Positions 11,963 to 23,963 of a DNA stretch of 64,000 nucleotides are shown here, piece by piece. The stretch is taken from NCBI GenBank assembly GCA_019321725.1, contig CM033119.1, positions 16,132,694 to 16,196,693 of the forward strand. The letters are read 5' to 3'. How positions within the stretch are numbered: position 1 is the first letter of the stretch; the number at the start of each line of letters is the position of its first letter. The notes below the pieces were generated by a model. That model did no database searches. It was not told where the DNA came from and was given only the letters and a program-made list of their open reading frames with translations. The DNA is from Paulownia fortunei. Its lineage: Eukaryota > Streptophyta > Magnoliopsida > Lamiales > Paulowniaceae. The position numbers and the translations under genes were made by a program.

Positions 11963-12290
11963 CATGACTCTATATATCATAAAGACAAATAGTATGAAAT
12001 CTTTATTTTGATTTAATAGAGATTACATGCTACGTGGCCCAATATAATTGGTTTTTATCTTGTTGGACCGTAACATATGGTTTAATTGGTTGAAACATCT
12101 CATTTTGACGCTTAATAATATTTAATTTGTTAATTTAATATACATTAAGGTATCAATTAATTTATCTTTTAACTTTTGAAGTTAAATTTGATGAATAGAA
12201 GATTTTAGATTGATAACTAGTATATTGATTCACCCATGCCATTATTTGATTGGCCATCAAATTAATTCCTTTCAAGAAAATTTGAATGTC
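11963..12290. other. Spacer between palindrome and copia solo LTR
   Basis: AT-rich sequence with no gene or repeat that I recognise. Its last five bases, AATAG (12291-12295 begins the duplication), belong to the solo LTR target site. Confidence 0.5.
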
Positions 12291-14514
12291 AATAGTGTTA
12301 GAGTAGGATGCCCAACGCTCCAATTAGATTGAGTGTATTATACTCTTTTACTTTTATAAAGATAATTTTATTGGAAATCATATTAATAAAAAGACATTTA
12401 CTTTATCTTATGTCTTGCATTTTTTATTTCTGCACATTAGATAAAATCCTTAAACCAAATTTAGCTACGGGGCATAGTCGCGCATATGATAGCGATCATG
12501 GAACATGTCTCTAAGGTTTTGGTCTTAAATAAGTTCTGAGTCGAGAGTTTTTTGAGATGGGATATCAAATAGTTCAGTAAGACTTGTATATATAATGCAT
12601 GCTCGTGAGACGAGAATGTCACATTCCATTGGCATTAGCGTAGAGACATAAGTGCATATATGTGGGTGCTTGTTAGGGAACAAGTACACCGAATATGGCC
12701 CGCAAGAAATTCTTAGTTGGAGGCTTTGCCCGTCGAAATAAGAATTTCTGTATTGCGATAGTACACGACTAGTCCTCAAACTTGAGGTACGATGGTAGTC
12801 TTGTGTGCATCCTGCAGCACTTTGATATATCTTCTGATTGCTTGGCAATTACAAAGGGGGTATGTTGGGTGTTGCACTGGTGTGCATGAAAGTTTGTCAG
12901 TAGCCAACATAGAATTCGACACTTGTTTTTTTTAAACAAGGGAATCTCCTGTGTTTTTATAGTTCGTGATTCAAAAACCTTGGCCAAGGCAAAATGAATT
13001 GTGATTCATCAAAAATCATTGGAACTTGAAATGGATCACATCAATTGAATCATTTAGGGTTTCGACTTATAATCCATGCCTTAGATTCAATCAGGAGATT
13101 AGCTGTCGAAAGGACCGTACGTGTATGGTACTCGCAACTGAAATATGTTTACTCGCTATTTTACCTAAAACTAGTTTGCCATGATTACTTGTTAGGTGTT
13201 TTCATGGATAGTGAGTTCTTGAATTAAGGAATTGATTCCAAGCGGATTAATTAATTGGAATAATTGTTATTCATAAGTTGCAAATATTGCAAACCCACTA
13301 CTAAGTTAGTAGTAAACCTAAGAGGGTCACACATATTTATGGAAAGTAACATTTTTAATTTTAGATTTTATCCAATGGTTGGAAATTAATTAATTAATAC
13401 TGATCAAGTAATTAATTAAGGGTTCTATTAATTTAATAGTTAAATTAAATTATTCAATTAAGTAATTGGATTATTTAATTGGACCTACTTTGATTAGAAA
13501 GCCCAATTGGAGTAAATTAAATTAATCAATTGGATTGATTAAATTGGGATTGAATTAATTGAATTGATTTAGGAATTTTTGAGTCCAACCCCAAAATAAA
13601 TGTGGATCACTTAAGAAGCCCACTAAAGTATGAAGAGAATAAATTAAATAAATATGATTTATTTAATTAACATATTTATAGATAAATAAATATAGTGACC
13701 AATTTTATAGGATAAAATAGGCCACTAAGATTTAATTTATGTATAAATATAATTATAGTATATATATATGATATATATCTATCTTGATATTATTTAAAAA
13801 GTTCAAATTAATATCAACAATGTATGTAGACAATTTTGATGATTAATGTAGTCTCAAATTAATCCACATACAATAGAAGAGTGAAAAATGAAGAGTTTTT
13901 GGAAGATTTGGAATCCTTCCAAGATAAGGTTTTGAATTAGTTCAAAATAGAAAAACTTTCCAAGAGTTGGAAAATGATTAAAATTTTCAGCCCTATATAT
14001 ATGAGGGATGAAAATTACATAATTCAATTCAAAAATTTTGAGCAAAAATATTTTGTTTAAAATCTTCTACTTTTACTTTTCAAGAAAAGAAAAGAAAAAA
14101 AAAGAAAATCAGTTTCTTGTTATTTTCTTCGTATTATTATTTCAAGAACTTAAAGAATCAATGTTTATTGTTTTTGAAAATATACTCCGGTTCTAGATTA
14201 GTAAACAATTAAAAGGATACTAGCGAATCCTTTTGATTGGTGTTGCTTTCCGTATCGTGGACCTGATAGAGGGGAGACACTTGGATCCCTGCGAGTTCTG
14301 ATAGTTCAGGATAAGCAATTGATTGCTTCATTCCCTACAACAACCGAAGTGCACGAAAGGTATAATCTGATTTTATATTTATTTATATATTCACTTGAAT
14401 AAGCGCGATCGTTAAAATCGCTTTCAAATCAAAAGAGTTAAATTTATGTTTGATAAAAATTTTAATTTTTCGCCACGTATACCCCTGCGCGATTATAGCG
14501 AATTCAACAAATAG
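12291..14514 (+). mobile_element. Ty1/copia solo LTR (2,214 bp) with 5-bp target duplication
   Basis: The LTR runs from 12296 (TGTTAGAGTAGG) to 14509 (AATTCAACA), so it has the usual TG..CA ends. AATAG occurs immediately outside both ends (12291-12295 and 14510-14514), which is a perfect 5-bp target duplication. Its first 540 bp or so align closely with 28551-29087, the LTR fragment directly following the copia pol pseudogene. This shows both family and orientation. No internal region, PBS or polypurine tract remains, so this is a solo LTR left by recombination between two LTRs. Short open frames inside it (for example 12308-12514 and minus-strand 12525-12848) are not genes. Confidence 0.9.
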
Positions 14515-16864
14515 GTGCCCCCACTTCAAAGCTCAGGGAAGAATGTGCCAAACACTGGCAAAAGGCGGACTTGAATTACCTAGAGTCGTTTGTTTACGTT
14601 TTCAAAAGATTTTTTTTCTAATTTTCATTATTTGAAAACCTGGAGATTTATTTGCAGCAAAAGCTATAGCATTGTTGTGTCTTTCACTATTGATAAAACA
14701 TAAAAATATTATGAAATTTTTTTTGTTTGATTTTTGAACTGGAAAAGGAGAGAAAATATGTAAGATGACGGTTGACGAAAAACTTTTCAATAAAAATTTG
14801 ATCTAAAAATCATCAGTTGAAAATAAAATACTACAGTAAATATAAATTGAGAAAATAAAATATTTTTAAATTACTTTCGTGGGTTAAGTGTTAAAAATAT
14901 AAAATAATAACCAACTTAAAATTAAATAAATAGAACTAAATTATCAATAAATTAAATATACAATATATGATACTGATGAAACTAAAAATTTGAGGTGGAA
15001 CAAATTTGAAGTCAAAATGGGATATATGTATTATATCAAATTTGGTATAATTTGATGTTGGATTAGACAGGAAAAAACACCAAATATAGTATAATGGTGT
15101 GAGAAATGGTATAGGGTTTGGAGATGACCCCAAAGGATATTAGAGAATTGATTTTTTTAAGAAAATTTAAAAAGCAAATAATTTATTCTTATTTTACCAA
15201 AGTTACCCCTCTATTTACATGTGTTAATTGTGCAAGTTTAAAAAAATAATAAATAGTTAAGGTGAAAACCATTGATGTTGTAGTATAGTAATGAAATTGT
15301 TTTATTTCCATTAGAATAAATGTGAAAGGCATAATTATAGGAGTTTGTTTGTCACTTACCATGCATACGCCACCTATATGAGTTACTTATTCTAATTAAT
15401 CAGATTTAAAGAAGGGTCAGACAGACAAACCACTCATTCTTTCTTATTTTTGGAAACAAGACAAACATGTTTTCACAAAAAAAAATAAAAAAATCAACAC
15501 ACAGTGCGGAGGGGCTATAAATTTCTTTGTACTTTATTTCTAAATAGATAACTAGTAAATATGTATGAGTCTCTTTTTTAACCATTTTTTAGGCACATTT
15601 ACCAAAAAAGAAAATAACTAGTGCTCATATTGAATAAAGCAGCTGATATTAATGCTTTAAAATGCATTATTTATTACTAACGAAAAATAACAAAGAGTGG
15701 AATGTTTATGACGTTGCTAATTTGAGGACTTAAGATGTGAAGGGAGGATTCTTGAGGTCAGCTGGATGGTAGTCGAATCTCGAGTTGTTTATAGGGGTAG
15801 ATATTTCAATATTTAAAATGATATTTTTATAGAGGGTTATTATGAAGTGAATATTTGACATCGTTTTCTCGAATGCTATCTGAAACTAAAATTTATTTAT
15901 TTAAAACATTAAACCTTAACATTCTATCTCTATCTAAAAAAAAACTCTAATTGAGAGTGAGCTTTTTAGTTCAGTTGTAGTGAGTAGAAAAACTTAATAT
16001 GTTCTCATACTAATCATTCTTGTAGTACACGTATTGCATTCTAGTGATGTCAAATCTCTATACAAAGATGAAATTACTCATCATTACTTGGCCCCATTCA
16101 TTGGCGCAAAAGCCATGGTAGCCATGATGTGCATTGCTATCGTGAAAAAATTATTATCTTTACATGATATTTTGTATCGCGCTATAGAGCTTTCGTCCTG
16201 TATGCACATTTCACTCCCGTATAAATTTACTTCCATAATAAATACTCTCATTTCACCATTTCAAAGTAGTAGGAAAATAGAAAAGTAGAGGAAAAATTAC
16301 CACTTAGTGGTGTAGCCAAAGGGTTAAAGTAGTATCATACATCTGATTCTTAACTGTTGGTGGAAGTGAAAATTCTTAACTGCTCGACCTCAAGGTAAGT
16401 CTCTTTTATTCCTTTTCACAGAGGCTAGTTAAATTTCTTTCGTAAACTTAATTCATGTCAAGTAATACTTTGCTACTTAGCATCACTTATTTTGTCAAGT
16501 TTTATTTTTTTTCTTATCGAAATAATACTTTATTCAACACTAACATACTAGCTCGTAAAAATTAGTGAGATCATAGTTCACACATTTATAATGCAAGACC
16601 ATTGTTATAAGATTTGGTAGATAAGTGTTAGTGCCAAAGCCTCTAATTCTATTGAATTCATATATAATAATTGACATATATAAGAATTGACACAAGCATT
16701 CAGTGTCCATGTCTGCATTACTAAGGAAAACCTTTGTACAAATCCAACTCTTGGAGCTAATGTCTGGCTATTTAAGGTCAATCAATGCATAAAATTTTCA
16801 AATCAAATATTTTTATTGGCTGATAGCTACACATGTTCCTTGCTTGACATCAAACTTTAATTTG
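14515..16864. other. Intergenic spacer between two solo LTRs
   Basis: AT-rich with no supported gene. An 84-codon open frame at 16034-16288 shows no recognisable domain. A passage near 15005-15100 contains inverted copies of an ATCAAATTTGGTAT-like motif and may be part of an old small transposon, but I could not define ends. Confidence 0.5.
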
Positions 16865-19800
16865 CTTTTTGTAACACCCCTAACACTAAATATAGATATT
16901 AGTATAATAATAATTTTTATAAGATAACGCATATGTGTCCATGTGTATGTATATATATATATATATTATTTTTTTTTAAATGTAGCACTTTGAAAAACAA
17001 TAAAGTATTTTCTCACATATACCCATATATATAGAAAAATCACCGTTTATATAAAAACACAACACCCATCACAGTCATACTATTCTCAAACTTATTTTGT
17101 ATAAAATTATAAGAGTTATATAGAATATAACATCCCAAAGTTATAATACGATAGACTCAAAAATTAAAGTAATAGCTTATACTTTCGGAAGAAGTAAGGA
17201 CATTTTACATCTTGCAACCCTTTATATATAGACAACAATTTATACAATAATAATGATTGTAAATATTATAATATGCCCACGACACAATTCTACAGGTCGT
17301 CATCCATGTACAGTGATCCTTAGAAGTCTGTAGGAGCTCCAACAACTAGCCCAGTAAGACTCATAATCTCATATATCACCATGCTTATATACAATGCGTG
17401 AACTATGTGAGCTAATACTCAATAAGTGAAAATCATGCATGATGAGTGAATAATCTATCACATATGCAATGTATTTCTATGAGATCATGACAAAAATGCA
17501 AACTCATGCATCAAAATCATTTCATTCAAAATTATTTTTCATCACTGGGCCCTTGGCCCACCTACCATGTACCGGATAGAGCTTTCAACAATATCAATAA
17601 TCACATGGCATAAATAGATCGACACAATTTGGGGGCCATCTCCTGGGATCACCAGAGGTCCACCCCTATCTTCCCCTGTGATCCTCCAGAAGTCTTCCCA
17701 CCAACAGCGTCGATAAGAATACAGTCAAGTGGTCCACCCTTTCATGACCACCAGAGGCACACCTCCTGTCAACCTCTATGATCTTATGATAAGTAATATT
17801 CGTGGCGCCCCAAAATATCATATCAATAAGCCACACAGACCTCAGTACACTAGTAGTGGCCAATCAAAATATTTTCTTTTTGAAAATAATGTCATATATG
17901 CAAAACTTCAACTATGAGCACGTGTTATGCATGCACGTGTAAATATTGATGAATAGCATGTTTAATAACACAATAGATCCCATGTCTCATCATTTAAGCA
18001 ACATATGCACTATAAGATCTTTATAATACTCATAATACGCTCATTAAGACACAAGGATCACATTTATTATAGATAAAGTAAGAAATACTATGCCCATGTA
18101 TTGTAGTTGCACATATATTTTAACTTACCTTTGATCAGTTGTGTGTTACTTCTAGGTTTCTTAAGTATTGCTCCCTAATCCTAGATGTGAAACAATCTGT
18201 AAAAATATAAGATATCAATCACCATCCTCAATTAACAAGTTTATTATACCTAATATAGTATAAAGATCTTGAATCTCAATTTAACTAAATAACCTTACTA
18301 CTTAGAAACTATAACCAAATACAATCTTCTACGAACTTTTGTTCCACATATTAAATATATATTAACCTCACTTAATTGATGTATTATAACTCTTATAACA
18401 TCTCCCTAAATGTTAGGTATCAAATGCACCACATGTATGCTGGAACATGCTAATGAACCAAATGAGATAGATTCACAATTCACATTTTCTTGCTGCCACA
18501 TTAATTTGCATGATGATTTTGACACCCTTAGACATAATTATTCACTCTCCAATTTTTATCACACTTACCTAACATCAAACCAAATGTAACCATGTCATAA
18601 AATGGCTAAAACTCACAGATATAGAATTCCAAGTTCAGCTCCCTTCACAACATACTGAAACAGATTTTTTCTACTGTGACAGTTTTGCCCACTTCAGGAC
18701 ATTAATGGATTTGGCACCCTTAAGTGTATCCAAACACTCTCAAATTTTCACAAAACTTAGATAACATATACAAATAGACAACTAGGTCATAGCCTTGCAA
18801 AAACTAATGGATTTAATTCTGTAAAACCAGTCCCCTTCACATAGGACATAATCTAAAATTCGATGGAGACAGTTCTGATCATCTCTTTAATTATCACGAC
18901 ATATTTTAATTGCTAAGTTATCCAAACTTAAATACATAATCTTAAATCCTATATAAACACATTCATGATGATAAATATAGAATTTATCCAAGATTTCTTG
19001 CAGATTTCAAGCTCGATAAACTATAAATCAACATATACATAGATTCTGCCCCTTAGTGGTTCTACTATATGTTTGCAATCATAAATCATTCTTTTATGTA
19101 TAATAACTCTATGAATAACCTCTAACATCATCATGAACAAGATAATAATCTTAAAAATTTACAAAACCCTCAAATAATATAAAAATTGATGTCAAAACTG
19201 TATATGAATTTCACCTATGCCAGTTTCAGCTTCTACTTGTGATTACTACTTCCTTTTGCTTCATCTGCCCTTTTCTATCACTTGGAGTCAATTAGGATCA
19301 GCTTACAGAGATTTTGACATGATTTTGGACCCTGAAAATGACTGAAAATGGTTGACGGTCATGGGTAAATGGCTAAGAGTGAAAGAAAGTTTGAGATGGC
19401 ACTTGAGGTGCTTGCTTAAGCTTGGTAGCAAGCATGAGGTGGTAGGTTGTGGTATAAATCTGACATTTCACCCATCTTTCAAGCCTAGAACAGATGTATT
19501 TTATAATACATTAATTTTATTGCATCCTATTTTAATTACCACAAGATCCCATAGATAATTCATGAGCTAATTTTCTAGCCGTTTATTTAATTTCTTACCC
19601 TATCGTCACCCGATTTTTGAATAATTGTCCATATTAAAATTATATAATCTTATACATAAATGAATATTGTAATGTTACATTTGAATTATATTAACTTATG
19701 TCCAATGTCCTAAATGTGCAATTTATCGATATATACTTTTGAAATACCTGGATGAAATTGAATCAAACCGTATAAGCTTACTAGTAACAACTTTAATATT

Positions 19801-20034
19801 TCAAAATTATAACATATATATCCCATCGACATCCAACATTGATCAACCTCATTTTCTTCTTATTTCAATTTAATATTGATTACTTATATTACGATGATCG
19901 ACAACTAACACCATATGATTATAAGGTAAAATGGATCATGTCAGGTAGTTTCAATGCAAGCACTTATAAATAACATATAATGCATGAATCATATTATCCA
20001 AATGAGTAGTATGAGGATTGAATATTATACTTTT
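16865..20034 (-). mobile_element. Ty3/gypsy solo LTR (3,160 bp) with 5-bp target duplication
   Basis: The LTR begins TGTAACACCCC at 16870 and ends TATTATA at 20029. CTTTT is found directly outside both ends (16865-16869 and 20030-20034). The last base pair is TA instead of CA, consistent with a C-to-T change. Its 3' third (about 18970-20029) is closely similar to 29440-30514. Its start and middle resemble the LTR in the intron of the SVIP-like gene, for example AGGAGCTCCAACA near 17332 and 50270. Orientation is taken from that element, whose genes read on the minus strand. No internal region is present. Confidence 0.87.
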
Positions 20035-21200
20035 CTATTTTTATAGCAGAACAGTTCATTGCAAATTAAAATCCTTAGCATTTAAAGTTACTTGAAACCT
20101 TTAAAAAAAGCATTTACAGAAAGCATTTACATGGATAATTATGAGGTGTGTCCTTAGCATATAGACCTAAGTAGAATTAGAGTCTTGACTTGGACCTTGA
20201 CAAAGTTATATAGGTCATTAGCTACTTACTATTAAAGAGGGTCCTTTGCATAGCCTAACAGTTCAAAGTCCATGGCAACTCATAAACCTTGGCAGAGATA
20301 AGTACTTAGCACAAGAGAGAGAATCCTTAGCACATGTATAAATAACTTTCATGCTGGCCCATTTGCATGACAGCATAAATGTTTCTTCTTTGTTGCATTC
20401 TTTAGCTGTATCCATCACTAGAGTCCTTTTTCCTAAGCTTGCCCATTTCAAAATTCTTAGCAGTCTGTTGTTTAGTACTTGGCAATAAAGGTATTTTTTT
20501 TTATACGCAGGTATCCCACCTTGCGCCAGACTAAATCCTGGAACCCCAAGACCCCTACCCTTAGAACCTTGGAGTGGGTAAATTATGGGATATGCTTCAA
20601 GTGGATCTCAGGTTCCTCTCATGAACTGTACACTTCTACGCGCAAGGAGCCGACTCCAAAGTGATTGATTCATACCAAACTTGAATCGCAAGGTCCCACT
20701 AGTAATATAGTAATTGCTCTATACCGAAATTCAGCTGTAGGTTCCAACTAGGATTCAAACCCTTACCCTATCACTAGAAGTAAGTTACATATTGATTGTT
20801 TCACCAATTGAGCTATGCCCTGGGGGCAGGTATTTCTTTCTTTATCCAATGTATAATTGGTTTAGATTTTGTGAGAAAAGTTCACTTTGTGTGTCCGTAA
20901 AGAATAAATCCACACAAAAAAAAGATTTCATACCTTAGCCAAGAAATGCAATTTGCCACTTTCTTTTAGCACCTATATGTTTCTAAGCCAAAGAACCCTT
21001 TGGCATTTATCCTTTTGCTGAATCTTTTGCCGAATAGTTGCATGTGAGTCCTTAGCAAAGTGCAAACCACCATTCTATTTTCACAGTCTTTTGATGTTGG
21101 GCTTTTGATGTATACTATTTTGCTAGAAATATACTTAGAGATGTCCTTGGGGCAGATAGTGAATCCTTTGCAAATACATATTTGCAATACCTTTCAAGAT
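20035..21200. repeat. Region with recurring CCTTAGCA motif, interrupted by a SINE
   Basis: The octamer CCTTAGCA occurs exactly at 20073, 20152, 20325 and 21050. Close variants occur at 20243 and 21164 (CCTTTGCA), 20304 (ACTTAGCA) and 20455 (TTCTTAGCA). On the minus strand the word TGCTAAGGA would read Ala-Lys-Asp when in frame, and one minus-strand open frame (20263-20451) shows AKDSLSCAKYLS. The spacing is irregular. This may be a decayed minisatellite or coding repeat. No function is inferred. Confidence 0.45.
20489..20835 (-). mobile_element. tRNA-derived SINE with 8-bp target duplication
   Basis: On the minus strand the element starts near 20827 with a tRNA-like head. The polymerase III A box TAGCTCAATTGG is the complement of 20803-20814, and the B box GGGTTTGAATCC is the complement of 20751-20762. 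The body continues to 20497, where the minus strand ends in an A-rich tail (T run on the plus strand at 20494-20502). AGGTATTT flanks both sides (20489-20496 and 20828-20835), fitting a target-site duplication. Length is about 331 bp, somewhat long for a plant SINE. It encodes nothing. Confidence 0.8.
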
Positions 21201-21654
21201 TTTTATTGACTTAAAATAATAGTGTAAAAGATGAAAACCTCAAAAATCGTGGTATGATAGTAAGATAGCTCGAAAAAAATTTGATCAATTGAATTTATTT
21301 TACTTTTAGGCTGAAGAGTTTGATTTCTTGGCACGAAGCGCAAATATAAGCCAACTTCATCTAAGTAGTAAGGTAGTAAGGTCAGTTTTAGAACCTTTTC
21401 TCCCATAAATTCTTACCATGTTATATGAGAGTTTGGATGAGACTTCAGATGCTCATTTAGCTGAGCTTTATAATTCTCAGCAAAAGTATGTAAATTGTAC
21501 CTAAAAGATAATGTATAGAGCTAGATCTAGGACTCTTGATCCCTAGAATGAAATTTCTATCTTACCAAGGGCGAGGGGTTCAAAATGATGTCTTATTTCC
21601 CCAAATATTGGAATCACTAAATTCCTAAGACTTGGGAGCATGGTTTGAGTGTAT

Positions 21655-22150
21655 TACAATGAGGGGTTTTTGTTTGTATGAGGACCTATTTCATTATAAT
21701 CTGAGGTTCCCTTTATACCCCACCATGGTGGAAATACACAAATTTTATAATTTTTGTCCGGTCCAACTTACCTCGAATGAATGGGATTCGTTATCTTAGC
21801 AACCTTTATCTCAATCCCTGTGAATGTTGTTGTCTTCGCTTCTATTTATAAAATCCAACAACACCCTGTCACCTAGGGCTTGTGGTATTAGTCTAGGAAT
21901 AAGATAAAGCCCCACATAGATATTTCCACAAAAACCATGTCTATATTTTTTAATAGGGTCTTTAGGGCTTCCCCATTGGGGAAATTTTAGTGATTCTCTC
22001 ATTCCATCATCTAGGCTTAACAAAGATGAAGAGCAAGCAAAGTTGGCACTTATTATCTACGGTACAGTAAGCTTAAATGAGCTTATCACTGAAGATAACT
22101 TGATAGCAGCAGGATTGAGTCATTCTCACCCTTCAATAGTCGTAGACCAT
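21655..22150 (+). pseudogene. Probable plant retroelement gag-type remnant (putative gypsy-type transposon domain)
   Basis: Reading from about 21672, the peptide CLYEDLFHYNLRFPLYPTMV, followed by a segment with CPVQLTSNEWDSL, resembles the start of the plant 'putative gypsy type transposon' domain (Transposase_28). In that family the usual wording is 'fye..fraGLRlPlhpfv...L....aPaQL.PNaWr.l'. A stop follows at about 21800. The frame from about 22015 (NKDEEQAKLALIIYG) may continue the same protein. I recall no close match for the later open frames (22322-22522, 23031-23255). They have similar composition and may belong to the same decayed element. No LTRs were found around it. Confidence 0.4.
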
Positions 22151-23850
22151 AATATGCCCTTTATGTTTTTTTGTTTTACATTTAGATATATCGTTAAAAT
22201 TGAGATGACATTTTTATCATTTTTTATACAGGCATGGAGGTTGGAAAATGAAAAAAGATAGATAGAGCTAGGATCTCGGCCAAGGCTACCCAAAGACAAG
22301 TATCTAAAGACTTTAGTAGATTTGCTCATGGACACCAGTCGTCTGGTCCACCATTTAAGAGACTGTTTTCCTCATTGTATAGAAGGGTCCAGACTTAGGC
22401 CTAGGACTTCTTTTCTGAACTTGGTGCATGGAAGGGAGATAAGGGTTCAGACCCCCACTTTGGTGCTAGAGACTTTGGTGTTCTATTATCTGATATTAGG
22501 GATATTATATCTAGGAGCATAACCACTCATTCAGTTGATAAGTTTTGCCCTGAGAAAAAGGTAAAGAATGGTGATTCTTTATTGACTCAAGAGACTGCAG
22601 TAGAGACCATCTCTTGTCCTCCGACAACAAGACTAAGTTTGTGGAGGCTACTTTTGAGATATTAGCTTATGATGGTTATGATCTTATTGCCAAAGCATTC
22701 ATTTACTCATACTTAGTATTTCTACCTTGAGCATTATATTGGTGTTCCTCTTAATTATTTTTCAACTTTTTCTTGCCTATATTGGTATGGTTCTCAAGAT
22801 TGACCATAGAACTAAGAGAGTGAAGGAGTTTACCTTGGAGTTAGATGGGAGACCACTCAGGTTTTAAACTGAGATAGCACTGAATATGAAGACAACGAAG
22901 GTGGACCGTCTAAAGGAATAAATCAATCTAAATAAGACCCTTGCTTCATTAGACATAAGAATTGAAGAATCCGTCAGCAAGTCAGTGAATCCCACAAGAG
23001 AGCCAATAAAGAAAAGAAAGAGATAAGGCTATGGAGGATATGCTTTTAGACCACTTGTTAGATGGCTTTTCTACTTATAGGTTGATGGTTCTCACCATTG
23101 ATCATTTCTTTGATGTTAACTGTCTAGTCCCTCCTATTTTAGATTCTATCTTAAGTGGTCAAACTAATAATTTGGAGTCTACAAACCTTGGCATAAAGAT
23201 AGAGATAGTTGGAGATACAACAACTGATGATGTTGTTATATCATTTGATGCTTAATCCTCTAGATATTGTATGTTGTAGGTATCTATATATTTTATCTAA
23301 GACCTCAAATACCCTTCACTTTATTGTTGTTAAGCAATTCTGGTTGTAGATCCCATTGTAATGTTTATTCTGATATGAATCAAAACATATTTGGAGTTTG
23401 AGTTTTTACTAGAACATGGTGTAGAATGCATAATACTTGAACTTTTACCTAAGGGCTAACCTCATATGGTTCTTTGATCCAGAGAATGGATGGGGTATGC
23501 CGAAGTTAATCCTTGGGTCCACAATTATTGTCTACCTCTGAATGGTTGATTGAAATCAATTTGTTAAGGGATTCCTTATCTTTTAAGGGTCAAATCATCC
23601 AAATCCTTAGCCTGGAAAGGCCTCAACCATTTTATTTTAGGAGATCGACCCAATAGATAAATGGTCAAATCTAGATGATTTCCATATATTTTCCTAAGAA
23701 GTTTTTGAGTAGTTGTTAGCTGGTTGATAAGTCCAAGCATCACCACTTCTTCTTAGAGCCTAAGCGGTGTTAGGGCTTTATTTTTCCAAGGTATGATCCT
23801 TAGAATTGATGATAGAACAAAGGTGGTTTTACTCTTTTTTTTTTAATAGT
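22151..23850. other. Unassigned stretch with short open frames
   Basis: The composition is less AT-rich than true spacer, and open frames of 66-74 codons follow each other on the plus strand (22043-22261, 22322-22522, 23031-23255). This fits a broken long coding region, possibly the continuation of the gag-like remnant. I recognise no motif. Confidence 0.4.
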
Positions 23851-23963
23851 AATAGTAGTTTTCCACTGCAATCCTATATCTGGTAATAGTGGTAATGGTG
23901 ATCCATTGCAATTCTATTATTTGTGATAGTGTTAATAGTGATCCATTGCAATCCTATCGTTGC
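23851..23963. repeat. 40-bp imperfect tandem repeat, about three copies
   Basis: The units share TAATRGTGATCCATTGCAATYCTAT, in two parts of under 20 bases: TAATRGTGATCC and ATTGCAATYCTAT. They begin at about 23852, 23893 and 23933. Copy 1 is the most diverged. Confidence 0.75.

Noticed and set aside
12525..12987. Minus-strand open frames of 107 and 72 codons within the copia solo LTR
   Set aside because: They lie inside LTR sequence shared with 28551-29087, where the equivalent frames are broken.
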